Shown one piece after another: positions 7,998 through 16,901 of a stretch of 64,000 bases of DNA. Every line of letters begins with the position of its first letter. Position 1 is the stretch's first letter. The stretch spans positions 36,837 to 100,836 of the forward strand of contig CAJGBY010000007.1 in NCBI GenBank assembly GCA_904501735.1, written 5' to 3'. The notes beneath the pieces were generated by a model. The model was not told the DNA's origin, did not search any database, and was given only the letters and a program-made list of their open reading frames with translations. The position numbers and the translations under genes are program-made. Source of the DNA: an uncultured Muribaculaceae bacterium. GTDB lineage: Bacteria; Bacteroidota; Bacteroidia; Bacteroidales; Muribaculaceae.

Positions 7998-10589
7998 ATG
8001 AATTTCAACAACTTTACTATCAAATCACAAGAAGCTATACAAAAAGCAGTGCATATAGCTCGTGGCAATCAAAATCAAGCCATAGAGCCTGCTCACTTGC
8101 TGAAAGCTATGATTGAAGAAGGTGAATCGGTGCTTAAATTCATCTTCCAGAAACTCGGATTGAACGATAAGATGATTATCCAATCTATCGATAACGAAAT
8201 ATCTAAATTCCCTCGCATAAGTGGTGGACAGGAGCCATATCTTAGCAAAGATTCTAACGACGCACTCACCAAAGCCCTTGATTTCGCTAAGAAGCAAGGC
8301 GATGAATATGTTACTGTCGAATCGATGCTCATGGGTATTCTGCAAACCAACAACAGCATTGCTACTATCCTTAAGCATGCTGGAATGACAGCAAAAGATC
8401 TCGAATCAGCCATTGCCGAACTTCGCAAAGGAAAAACTGCATCGAGTCAAAGTGCCGAGGAACAATATAATGCCCTTAGCAAATATGCTATCAACCTAAA
8501 CGAACGCGCTCGCACTGGCAAGCTCGACCCAGTTATTGGTCGAGATGAAGAAATACGCCGCGTACTTCAAATTCTTAGCCGTCGCACCAAGAATAACCCT
8601 ATGCTTATAGGCGAGCCAGGTACAGGTAAGACTGCTATTGCCGAAGGTCTTGCACAACGCATCGTGCGTGGTGATGTTCCCGAAAATCTTCGCTCGAAAC
8701 AAGTATTTTCGCTCGACATGGGTGCACTTGTGGCTGGAGCTAAGTATAAAGGTGAATTTGAAGAACGATTGAAATCTATCGTTAACGAAATCGTTCAATC
8801 CGACGGCGAAATCATTCTATTCATCGACGAAATCCACACCCTTGTGGGCGCTGGCAAAGGCGAAGGTGCTATGGACGCTGCCAACATTCTCAAGCCTGCC
8901 CTTGCGCGTGGCGAATTGCGTAGTATCGGAGCAACTACTCTCGATGAATATCAGAAATATTTCGAAAAAGATAAAGCTCTTGAACGCCGTTTCCAAAAGG
9001 TTATGGTCGACGAACCCGATGAAGAAAGCGCTATTGCCATCCTTCGTGGCTTGAAGGAACGCTACGAAAATCACCACCATGTGCGCATTCGAGACGAGGC
9101 TATTATTGCTGCCGTTCAACTTTCCGAACGATACATTACCGACCGTTTCCTTCCTGATAAGGCTATCGACCTAATAGACGAAGCTGCAGCTAAACTCCGT
9201 ATGGAAATCGATTCTGTGCCACAAGTGCTCGACGACATCAATCGTCGCATTGCACAACTCGAAATCGAGCGAGAAGCTATCAAGCGCGAAGGCGACAACA
9301 ACAAGGTGAAGCAAATCGACCAAGAACTGGCAAACCTCGGCGACGAGCAAAAGGAATACACTGCTAAGTGGAAAGCCGAAAAAGAACTTATCAATAAGAT
9401 TCAACAAAACAAGGTTGACATCGAACAACTCAATTTCGAAGCTGAGCGTGCCGAACGAGATGGCGATTACGCCAAAGTGGCAGAAATTCGCTACTCTCGC
9501 ATTAAGCAAAAACAAGATGAGAACTTAGCCATTCAAGAACAACTTCACTCAATGCAAGGCGACAAGGCTCTCATCAAGGAAGAAATCGATGCCGAAGACA
9601 TCGCCGATGTCGTATCGCATTGGACTGGCATTCCTGTGAGCAAAATGGTGCAAAGTGAACGCGAAAAGCTCCTTCACCTCGAAGAAGAACTACACAAACG
9701 CGTCATCGGTCAAGACGAAGCTATTTGCGCCGTTGCCGATGCTGTGCGACGCAGTCGAGCTGGGCTTAACGACCCTCGCCGCCCTCTTGGTTCATTCATC
9801 TTCCTCGGCACAACAGGTGTGGGTAAAACTGAACTTGCAAAAGCTCTTGCCGACTATCTGTTCGACGATGAAAATATGATGACTCGCATCGACATGAGCG
9901 AATATCAAGAAAAGTTCTCGGTTACTCGCCTCATTGGTTCACCTCCTGGATATGTGGGCTATGACGAAGGAGGACAACTCACTGAAGCAGTGCGTCGCAA
10001 GCCTTATTCTGTAGTGCTTTTCGACGAAATTGAAAAGGCTCATCCCGATGTATTCAATGTGCTACTACAAGTGCTCGACGACGGACGATTGACCGACAAT
10101 AAAGGTAGACTTGTCAATTTCAAAAACACTATCATCATCATGACTTCTAATCTCGGCTCTGCCCTCATTCGTGAGCGCATGCAAGGTCTTAACGACAACA
10201 ATCGTTACGAAGTCATCGAAAGCACTAAAAATGATGTTCTTGAAATGCTTAAGAAGACAATTCGTCCTGAATTTCTTAATCGTATCGATGAAATTATAAT
10301 GTTCACACCGCTCAACGAAAAAGAAATTCTCGAAATCGTAGGTTTGCAAATCAATAGCATCAAGAAAATGCTTGCAAAGAATGGTATCAAGCTTGATGTA
10401 ACCAACGATGCGCTCAAATATCTTGGCAAAGAAGGCTACGATCCCGAATTTGGTGCAAGACCTGTGAAACGCGTAATCCAACGACTCGTCCTCAACCAAT
10501 TATCGAAGGACATTTTAGCACAAAAAGTCGACGGCTCACGCCCTATCACGATTGAACTTAACGACGGCCAATTATGTTTTAACAATTAA
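7998..10589 (+). CDS. clpB: ATP-dependent disaggregase ClpB
   Basis: An 863-residue Hsp100 disaggregase that works with DnaK to extract and refold aggregated proteins. The N-terminal Clp repeat domain covers about 1-145. NBD1 has Walker A GEPGTGKT (205-212) and Walker B ILFIDEIHTL. The coiled-coil M domain (about 400-540, rich in charged heptads) separates it from NBD2, with Walker A GTTGVGKT (near 605) and VVLFDEIEKAHPDV. The M domain and the absence of a ClpP-binding loop distinguish it from ClpA/ClpC. It is a single-gene unit between terminators. The upstream region holds a sigma-54 type element instead of the housekeeping box used by most genes here. Confidence 0.95.
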   Translation: MNFNNFTIKSQEAIQKAVHIARGNQNQAIEPAHLLKAMIEEGESVLKFIFQKLGLNDKMIIQSIDNEISKFPRISGGQEPYLSKDSNDALTKALDFAKKQGDEYVTVESMLMGILQTNNSIATILKHAGMTAKDLESAIAELRKGKTASSQSAEEQYNALSKYAINLNERARTGKLDPVIGRDEEIRRVLQILSRRTKNNPMLIGEPGTGKTAIAEGLAQRIVRGDVPENLRSKQVFSLDMGALVAGAKYKGEFEERLKSIVNEIVQSDGEIILFIDEIHTLVGAGKGEGAMDAANILKPALARGELRSIGATTLDEYQKYFEKDKALERRFQKVMVDEPDEESAIAILRGLKERYENHHHVRIRDEAIIAAVQLSERYITDRFLPDKAIDLIDEAAAKLRMEIDSVPQVLDDINRRIAQLEIEREAIKREGDNNKVKQIDQELANLGDEQKEYTAKWKAEKELINKIQQNKVDIEQLNFEAERAERDGDYAKVAEIRYSRIKQKQDENLAIQEQLHSMQGDKALIKEEIDAEDIADVVSHWTGIPVSKMVQSEREKLLHLEEELHKRVIGQDEAICAVADAVRRSRAGLNDPRRPLGSFIFLGTTGVGKTELAKALADYLFDDENMMTRIDMSEYQEKFSVTRLIGSPPGYVGYDEGGQLTEAVRRKPYSVVLFDEIEKAHPDVFNVLLQVLDDGRLTDNKGRLVNFKNTIIIMTSNLGSALIRERMQGLNDNNRYEVIESTKNDVLEMLKKTIRPEFLNRIDEIIMFTPLNEKEILEIVGLQINSIKKMLAKNGIKLDVTNDALKYLGKEGYDPEFGARPVKRVIQRLVLNQLSKDILAQKVDGSRPITIELNDGQLCFNN

Positions 10590-10624
10590 AACAACAATCA
10601 ACTTAATACAAATAATACACTCCC

Positions 10625-10661
10625 AAACGAGCGGAAATCTCTCACGATTCTCCGCTCGTTT
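10625..10661 (+). terminator. clpB terminator
   Basis: AAACGAGCGGA / TCCGCTCGTTT 11-bp stem with a moderately T-rich tail, 36 nt after the stop. Confidence 0.8.
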
Positions 10662-10760
10662 AACTTTTATAACATTCAATATATTGTTCCCAATATCATA
10701 TCAACCATTCTAACTTTTATAAAATTTCCTAATAAAATTCTCCAATAGAATGAAAATATG

Positions 10761-10768
10761 TAATTTTG
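10761..10768 (+). promoter_or_regulatory. Possible housekeeping -7 box of lon
   Basis: TAATTTTG fits TAnnTTTG and overlaps the first two bases of the sigma-54 type TGGCAC. Only one of the two could be occupied at a time. Confidence 0.35.
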
Positions 10769-10781
10769 GCACTTAATTTGT
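10767..10781 (+). promoter_or_regulatory. Sigma-54 type (-24/-12) promoter candidate of lon
   Basis: TGGCAC-TTAAT-TTGT, with GG (10768) and -12 G (10780) exactly 12 nt apart. The predicted start is near 10793, 36 nt before the lon ATG. Confidence 0.55.
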
Positions 10782-10828
10782 TATAACTACAATCTAAATA
10801 CAATACGAATAATATATAGCAATACAAT

Positions 10829-13267
10829 ATGAAATTCAAAGACTTTGATATGAGCGAAGAAAGTTCTGCCCGAATTATGCCAATATTTGCCGAAATAAAA
10901 GGTGAAGTAGGCAACGAGGAAGATATCCAGAAACTTGACGGACAGGATATTCCTATTCTTGCGCTAAGAAATATGGTGCTATTCCCAGGAGTAACACTCC
11001 CTATTGCTGTGGGCCGAGACAAGTCGTTAAAACTCATCAATGAGGTACAACGCACCAATAAGCCTATCGGTGTGGTGTGTCAACGCAACAGCAAGGTTGA
11101 AGACCCTTGGCTCAACGACCTTTATGAGGTGGGCGTAGTTGCCGATGTGGTTAAAGTACTCGAACTTGGCGATGGCTCTACCAATGTAATCCTACAAGGA
11201 CGCTCTGTTTTTCATCTCGATGATTTGACCGAAGCATCGCCTTATCTTCGTGGACGCATTTCGTTGCTCGACGAAGTGATGCCTTTCGAAAACGACAAGG
11301 AATTTGAGGTGATTGCAATGTCGCTCAAAGAACTAACATTCAACATCTTGCGTAACCTCACTGAAGGTGGACAAGAAATGGCTTTTGCAATCAAAAACAT
11401 CGACAACCCTATCTACCTCATCAATTTCCTTGCAACCAACATCCCTTTCTCTCCTACCGAGAAGCAAAACCTATTGCAAGAACGCTCTATCAAGAAGCGC
11501 GCCTATAAATTGTATGCCATTTTGTCAAAGGAAGCACAATTCCTTGAATTGAAGGCTGATATTCAATCAAAAACTCGCGAAGACTTGTCACAACAACAAC
11601 GCGAGCACTTCCTTCAACAACAAATTCGTACAATTCAAGACGAACTTGGCACATCTGAAGACGAAATTGCCGAACTTGAAGAACGCGCTAAGAAAAAGAA
11701 ATGGAGCGAAGAAACAGCAAAGGCTTTCCAAAAGGAATTGAGAAAACTTGAACGAATCAATCCTCAATCGCCCGATTACAATGTGCAATATAGCTACTTG
11801 GACACATTGTTGAACCTTCCTTGGAATGTGTTCACAGTCGACAAGTTCAATCTCAAAACAGTTGAGAGCAAGCTAAACCACGACCACTACGGACTCGACA
11901 AGGTGAAAGATCGTATTCTTGAGCACCTTTCAGTGCTAAAATTGCGTGGCGATATGAAATCTCCTATCATTTGCCTTTATGGCCCTCCAGGAGTTGGTAA
12001 AACTTCTCTTGGTAAGTCGGTTGCCGATGCACTCGGTCGCAAATACGCACGAGTTTCGCTTGGTGGCTTGCACGATGAAGCCGAAATTCGTGGACACCGT
12101 CGCACCTACATCGGAGCTATGCCAGGACGAATCATCGATGCATTGCGCAAGTGCGAAAGCTCTAACCCAGTGTTCGTTCTCGATGAAATCGACAAACTTG
12201 GAAAGGATTTCAAGGGCGACCCATCTTCAGCATTGCTCGAAGTACTCGACCCTGAACAAAACAGCCATTTCCACGACAATTATATCGATATGGATTACGA
12301 CCTATCGAAGATTTTGTTCATTGCTACGGCTAATTCACTACAAAACCTATCGCAACCACTTCTCGACCGTATGGAAATCATCGAGATTAATGGTTACATA
12401 ATGGAAGAAAAGGTAGAAATAGCTAAAAAGCACCTCATCCCTAAGCAACTTGAGGAACATGGCTTTGCGCCTAAGGAAATCGACTTCAATAAGCCTGCCG
12501 TGTCTAAGATTATCGAATCTTACACTCGTGAATCGGGCGTTCGCGAACTCGACAAGAAGATTGCTAAGGTACTTCGTCGTTGCGCTCGACTCAAGGCTGC
12601 CGACAGCGAGTTCCCTAAGACAATCACTCTAACCAATCTCAAAGAGTTCCTCGGTGCCGAAGAATACACTAAGGACCAATACGAAGGCAACGACTTTGCT
12701 GGTGTGGTTACAGGGCTTGCTTGGACTGCCGTAGGTGGCGAAATCCTATTTGTAGAATCGTCTCTATCACGCGGCAAGGGTGAAAAGCTCACTCTCACAG
12801 GTAACCTTGGCGATGTAATGAAAGAATCGGCTGTTATTGCTATGCAATACCTTAAGTCGCACAGCTCGCTATTCGGCATCGACTACGAATTGTTCGACAA
12901 ATATAATGTTCACATCCATGTCCCCGAAGGTGCTATTCCTAAGGACGGTCCATCGGCTGGTGTAACAATGGTAACATCGCTTGCGTCATCGTTCACACAA
13001 CGCAAAGTGCGCCCTAACCTTGCTATGACAGGCGAAATCACACTTCGAGGCAAAGTGCTTCCTGTAGGTGGTATTAAAGAAAAAATTCTTGCAGCTAAGC
13101 GTGCTGGCATCACCGACATCATCCTTTGCCAAGAAAACCGCAAGGACATCGATGAAATCAAGGACATCTACCTTAAAGGCCTAACATTCCATTATGTTAG
13201 CAACATCAAGGAAGTGATTGACATTGCGCTCCTTCCCGAAAAGGTAACCAATGCTATTGAACTATAA
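10829..13267 (+). CDS. lon: ATP-dependent protease Lon
   Basis: An 812-residue LonA protease that degrades misfolded and regulatory proteins in the cytoplasm. The N-terminal substrate-binding domain starts near residue 41 (IPILALRNMVLFPG). Coiled-coil helices follow, then the AAA+ module with Walker A GPPGVGKTS near 385 and VFVLDEIDKLGKDF. The C-terminal peptidase domain has the catalytic serine S709 in KDGPSAG and the partner lysine in GGIKEK near 750. There is no transmembrane segment, so this is not LonB. It is monocistronic, between the clpB terminator and a bidirectional terminator. Its promoter region holds a sigma-54 type element overlapped by a possible housekeeping -7 box. Confidence 0.95.
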   Translation: MKFKDFDMSEESSARIMPIFAEIKGEVGNEEDIQKLDGQDIPILALRNMVLFPGVTLPIAVGRDKSLKLINEVQRTNKPIGVVCQRNSKVEDPWLNDLYEVGVVADVVKVLELGDGSTNVILQGRSVFHLDDLTEASPYLRGRISLLDEVMPFENDKEFEVIAMSLKELTFNILRNLTEGGQEMAFAIKNIDNPIYLINFLATNIPFSPTEKQNLLQERSIKKRAYKLYAILSKEAQFLELKADIQSKTREDLSQQQREHFLQQQIRTIQDELGTSEDEIAELEERAKKKKWSEETAKAFQKELRKLERINPQSPDYNVQYSYLDTLLNLPWNVFTVDKFNLKTVESKLNHDHYGLDKVKDRILEHLSVLKLRGDMKSPIICLYGPPGVGKTSLGKSVADALGRKYARVSLGGLHDEAEIRGHRRTYIGAMPGRIIDALRKCESSNPVFVLDEIDKLGKDFKGDPSSALLEVLDPEQNSHFHDNYIDMDYDLSKILFIATANSLQNLSQPLLDRMEIIEINGYIMEEKVEIAKKHLIPKQLEEHGFAPKEIDFNKPAVSKIIESYTRESGVRELDKKIAKVLRRCARLKAADSEFPKTITLTNLKEFLGAEEYTKDQYEGNDFAGVVTGLAWTAVGGEILFVESSLSRGKGEKLTLTGNLGDVMKESAVIAMQYLKSHSSLFGIDYELFDKYNVHIHVPEGAIPKDGPSAGVTMVTSLASSFTQRKVRPNLAMTGEITLRGKVLPVGGIKEKILAAKRAGITDIILCQENRKDIDEIKDIYLKGLTFHYVSNIKEVIDIALLPEKVTNAIEL

Positions 13268-13294
13268 TCCAAAGATTATAATCTATTCAATACA

Positions 13295-13336
13295 AAGGGC
13301 CCACCTATCCATTTATTAGGATAAGTGGGCTCTTTC
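13295..13336. terminator. Bidirectional terminator between lon and the small membrane gene
   Basis: GGGCCCACCTATCC pairs with GGATAAGTGGGCTC around a loop of 8 nt. Flanking A and T runs make it usable on both strands, and it sits between convergent genes. Confidence 0.8.
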
Positions 13337-13367
13337 TCAATTTTTACAACCCAAATTCATTTATTCA

Positions 13368-13634
13368 TTACTTTTCCTCGGGCAATTTTGTCCAACGACA
13401 GAGCATCGATAATAATGTAAACAAAAACACACCACCCGACGCTGCTATCATCACCACATCATTCATAACTACCGCCGCCATTACAAATACCACGCAAATT
13501 GCCATAATAACAGCCATTGTGTCTTCACTTTTAACATGTTCAACGATTGCCTTTCCCATAGCATTCATCACTTGACTTAAAGATTTCAATTGAGATTCAT
13601 TGTTTTGCACTGAATTTAAAGCCATTGTCTTCAT
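13368..13634 (-). CDS. Small membrane protein, unknown function
   Basis: An 88-residue protein I do not recognise. After a polar, Gln/Ser-rich amphipathic N-terminus (about 1-38) come two hydrophobic segments, about 41-60 (TMAVIMAICVVFVMAAVV) and 62-82 (MIAASGGVFLFTLLSMLC), and a short basic/acidic tail. A membrane hairpin with a cytoplasmic N-terminal helix is the simplest reading. I use the ATG at 13634; an upstream in-frame TTG region would add 14 residues. It has its own TAnnTTTG box and shares a terminator with lon. It is the only non-chaperone gene within the clpB-lon-htpG block, but nothing in the sequence ties it to proteostasis. Confidence 0.65.
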   Translation of the reverse strand: MKTMALNSVQNNESQLKSLSQVMNAMGKAIVEHVKSEDTMAVIMAICVVFVMAAVVMNDVVMIAASGGVFLFTLLSMLCRWTKLPEEK

Positions 13635-13684
13635 ATTTATAATATATTTAAGCGTTAATTGTTCTTTTTGTATCATTTACACTG

Positions 13685-13692
13685 CAAAATTA
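13685..13692 (-). promoter_or_regulatory. -7 box of the small membrane protein gene
   Basis: Minus-strand TAATTTTG, about 50 nt before the ATG at 13634. It is divergent from htpG. Confidence 0.5.
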
Positions 13693-13834
13693 TCTCAAGC
13701 ATGGGCAACTTACTTTCCCACCAAATTAAAACAATCTTAAATTACACCCATTTTCATCATTTAAAGAACATTTCCCGCAACAAATTCATTCTCACACCTA
13801 CTTTTTTCTGCAAAAATGGCACATTCACTCCTTA

Positions 13835-13849
13835 TGGCACTTTTTTTGC
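13835..13849 (+). promoter_or_regulatory. Sigma-54 type (-24/-12) promoter candidate of htpG
   Basis: TGGCAC-TTTTT-TTGC, a full match to the RpoN consensus including the -12 GC. GG (13836) and G (13848) are 12 nt apart. The predicted start is near 13861, 29 nt before the ATG. A second TGGCAC at 13816 lacks the -12 half. Confidence 0.68.
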
Positions 13850-13889
13850 TCATAATTGTTATAGAATAAACTAAATACTACAATATACT

Positions 13890-15911
13890 ATGCAAAAAGG
13901 ATCAATTGGGGTAACTACCGAAAACATTTTCCCCGTAATTAAGAAGTTCTTATATAGCGATCACGAAATTTTCCTTCGTGAACTTGTATCAAATGCTGTC
14001 GATGCCACTCAAAAGCTTCGCACTCTTGCTTCACATGGCGAGTTTAATGGCACTATCGACAACACAGCGGTAACCGTTACTATCGACAAAGAAAACGGCA
14101 CTCTTACTGTAAGCGATCATGGTATCGGTATGACTGCCGAAGATATTGACCGATACATCAATCAAATTGCATTCTCTGGTGCTGAAGAATTCCTTGCAAA
14201 GTACAAGAACGATGCTAATGCAATCATCGGACACTTCGGTCTTGGTTTCTACTCAGCATTTATGGTATCAAAGAAGGTCGAAATACGCACTCTTTCTTAT
14301 AAAGAAGGTGCAAAAGCAATGAGCTGGGTATGCGACGGAAGCCCTGAATATGAAATGACCGAAATCGAAAAGGCTGAACGCGGCACCGAAATCATTCTTC
14401 ACATCGACGAAGAAAGCAAAGAGTTCCTCGAAAAAGCTCGTATCGAAGCCCTTTTGAAGAAATATTGCCGTTTCTTGCCTGTTCCTATCGTGTGTGGCAA
14501 GCAACAAAAGTGGGAAGACGGTAAATATGTCGACACCGACGAGGACAATGTAATCAACAATGTAGAACCTCTATGGACTAAGAAGCCTGCCGGATTGACC
14601 GACGAAGACTACATCAAGTTCTATCACGAACTACACCCTGGACAAGACGATCCTCTATTCTGGATTCATCTCAATGTGGACTTCCCTTTCAACCTCACAG
14701 GTATTCTTTATTTCCCTAAGATTAAGAATAACATTGACATCAATAAGAATCGTATCCAACTCTACTGCAACCAAGTGTATGTTACCGACCAAGTAGAAGG
14801 CGTTGTACCCGATTTCTTGATGCTATTGCAAGGTGTTATCGACTCTCCAGACATTCCATTGAATGTATCTCGTTCTTACCTTCAAAGCGACACTAATGTA
14901 AAGAAAATTTCTTCACACATCACAAAGAAAGTATCATCACGACTTGAAGAAATTGCACGCAAGGACCGTAAGAACTTCGAAGAAAAGTGGAACGACATCA
15001 AGGTATTTATCGAATATGGTATGCTAACCGACGAAAAGTTCTGCGAATCAGCAATGAAATACGCTCTTCTTGTCGACACCGAAAAGCAATATTTCAACTT
15101 CGAAGAATACAAAACTCTTATCAAAGACAACCAAACCGATAAGGACGGTAATCTTGTTTATCTATACGCAACCGACAAGGAAGACCAATACACCCACATC
15201 AAAGCCGCTACCGAAAAGGGCTACAATGTGCTCATGATGAATGGCCAACTTGACTCTCACTTCATCGGTATGCTTGAACAAAAGTTTGAAAAGAGCCGTT
15301 TTGCGCGTGTTGACGCCGATGTAATCAGCAACCTTATACCTAAGGACAACAAAAAGGATTCCGACATCACACCTCTTCAACGCACCATCACAACAACCCT
15401 TTTCAAGTCGCAAGTTCCTGCACTCGAAAAGAGCGACTTCTATGTATCATTCGAAGCTCTTGGAGCCGATGAGAACCCTATCATTCTTACTCAAAGCGAA
15501 TATATGCGTCGCATGAAAGAAATGGCAGCTATGCAACCAGGAATGAGCTTCTACGGCGAGCTACCTGATAGCTACAACATGATCATCAACACTGAGCATG
15601 CTGTTATCAAAAAGGTTATCGCAGAGGCTGAAACAGCCCTTAAATCAAGCGTAGAACCACTCGAGATATCGCTTGCCAACACAAATAACGCTCTTGAAGA
15701 AGCTCGCAAGGATGATAACAAGAAAGATGAAGCATCAGCACTTGAAAAGAAAGCCGAAGACATTCGCAACGAAGAAAACAAGGCTATCAGCGATTATGCT
15801 GCATCTAACGACAAGGTTAAACAATTGGTTGACATCGCGTTACTCGGAAATGGCCTTCTAAAAGGCGAAGCCCTCAACAATTTCCTTAAGCGTTCTATCA
15901 ATCTTTTATAA
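13890..15911 (+). CDS. htpG: Chaperone HtpG (bacterial Hsp90)
   Basis: A 673-residue ATP-dependent chaperone dimer that remodels late folding intermediates with DnaK. The N-terminal GHKL ATPase has FLRELVSNAVDATQKL (about 32-47), DHGIGMT and GHFGLGFYSAFMV. The middle domain includes FPFNLTGILYFP and RIQLYCNQVYV, and the dimerisation domain lies near the C-terminus. A charged helical stretch rich in Glu/Lys/Asp (about 590-645) precedes the end. The length is normal for Bacteroidota. It is a single-gene unit with a terminator right after the stop, and its promoter region holds the best sigma-54 type match of the window. Confidence 0.95.
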   Translation: MQKGSIGVTTENIFPVIKKFLYSDHEIFLRELVSNAVDATQKLRTLASHGEFNGTIDNTAVTVTIDKENGTLTVSDHGIGMTAEDIDRYINQIAFSGAEEFLAKYKNDANAIIGHFGLGFYSAFMVSKKVEIRTLSYKEGAKAMSWVCDGSPEYEMTEIEKAERGTEIILHIDEESKEFLEKARIEALLKKYCRFLPVPIVCGKQQKWEDGKYVDTDEDNVINNVEPLWTKKPAGLTDEDYIKFYHELHPGQDDPLFWIHLNVDFPFNLTGILYFPKIKNNIDINKNRIQLYCNQVYVTDQVEGVVPDFLMLLQGVIDSPDIPLNVSRSYLQSDTNVKKISSHITKKVSSRLEEIARKDRKNFEEKWNDIKVFIEYGMLTDEKFCESAMKYALLVDTEKQYFNFEEYKTLIKDNQTDKDGNLVYLYATDKEDQYTHIKAATEKGYNVLMMNGQLDSHFIGMLEQKFEKSRFARVDADVISNLIPKDNKKDSDITPLQRTITTTLFKSQVPALEKSDFYVSFEALGADENPIILTQSEYMRRMKEMAAMQPGMSFYGELPDSYNMIINTEHAVIKKVIAEAETALKSSVEPLEISLANTNNALEEARKDDNKKDEASALEKKAEDIRNEENKAISDYAASNDKVKQLVDIALLGNGLLKGEALNNFLKRSINLL

Positions 15912-15933
15912 TTAAAAGAGATAAACAACAATG

Positions 15934-15970
15934 AAAATGGCGATTGGGCTATCCAACCGCCATTTTTATT
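15934..15970. terminator. Terminator between htpG and pyrD
   Basis: AAAATGGCG...TTGG pairs with CCAA...CGCCATTTTT, with a T-rich tail. It lies between the convergent htpG and pyrD stops. Confidence 0.8.
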
Positions 15971-15989
15971 ATCTCATTTAAGAAACTTT

Positions 15990-16901
15990 TTATCGTTTCA
16001 TTGCACCGATAAGATCTGTTGCCTTTTCAATGCCATGACGCTTCATATAGTCTTCGATATAGTCCACAATCTTAACTGTAACCGAAGGATCTACGAAATT
16101 AGCTGTACCCACTTGTATTGCCGTTGCACCAGCAAGCATGAATTCAACAGCATCACGGCCATTCATAATGCCCCCTAAGCCCACTACAGGAATCTTCACC
16201 GCATTAGCTACCTGCCATACCATTCGCACAGCGATAGGACGAATACAAGCTCCTGAAAGCCCTCCAGTGATAGTAGATAGATATGGGCGTTGTGTTTCAA
16301 CATTGATAGCCATTCCAAGGAATGTGTTTGTAAGCGACACAGCATCAGCTCCTGCAACTTCTACAGCACGAGCAATCTCTGCAATATCAGTTACATTAGG
16401 CGACAACTTCACAATCATTGTCTTGTCGTATGCATCACGAATAGCCTTTGTAACACTTTCTGCACCAGCGCAAGTTGTACCAAATGCCATACCACCTTGT
16501 TTCACATTAGGACATGAAATATTGATTTCTACAGCCTCAATTTTATCAAGTGGAGCAAGCTTTTCGCACACCTTCACATAATCTTCAAGACATGCGCCCG
16601 ATACATTCACAATTACTTGCGAATCCACATCTTTAATGCGTGGATATATCTCATTTATAAAGTAATCTACGCCCTTATTTTGCAATCCTACAGCATTAAG
16701 CATACCCGATGGAGTTTCTACCATGCGAGGATAAGGATTTCCCTCACGATGATTGAGAGTTGTACCCTTAACGATAAAGCCTCCCAAGCGATTCAAATCC
16801 ACAAAATCGGCATATTCTTCACCATATCCGAATGTTCCTGAAGCTGTAAGAACTGGATTCTTTAGCTTCAATTTACCTATATTTACACTTAAATCTACCA
16901 T
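15990..16901 (-). CDS. pyrD: Dihydroorotate dehydrogenase B, catalytic subunit
   Basis: A 303-residue FMN enzyme that oxidises dihydroorotate to orotate in pyrimidine synthesis. It is a class 1B type: the active-site cysteine lies in INISCPNVKQGG, the FMN site includes LTASGTFGYG and GLGGIMNGRDA, and the partner PyrK gene sits directly upstream with a 7-nt overlap (16895-16901). Class 1B enzymes pass electrons through PyrK to NAD+. There is no N-terminal membrane helix, which excludes the quinone-dependent class 2 form. The two genes form one leftward unit that converges on htpG. Confidence 0.93.
   Translation of the reverse strand: MVDLSVNIGKLKLKNPVLTASGTFGYGEEYADFVDLNRLGGFIVKGTTLNHREGNPYPRMVETPSGMLNAVGLQNKGVDYFINEIYPRIKDVDSQVIVNVSGACLEDYVKVCEKLAPLDKIEAVEINISCPNVKQGGMAFGTTCAGAESVTKAIRDAYDKTMIVKLSPNVTDIAEIARAVEVAGADAVSLTNTFLGMAINVETQRPYLSTITGGLSGACIRPIAVRMVWQVANAVKIPVVGLGGIMNGRDAVEFMLAGATAIQVGTANFVDPSVTVKIVDYIEDYMKRHGIEKATDLIGAMKR

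Noticed and set aside
13816..13832. Extra TGGCAC upstream of htpG, considered as a second sigma-54 promoter
   Set aside because: At the required spacing the sequence is CTCC, not TTGC or TTGT.
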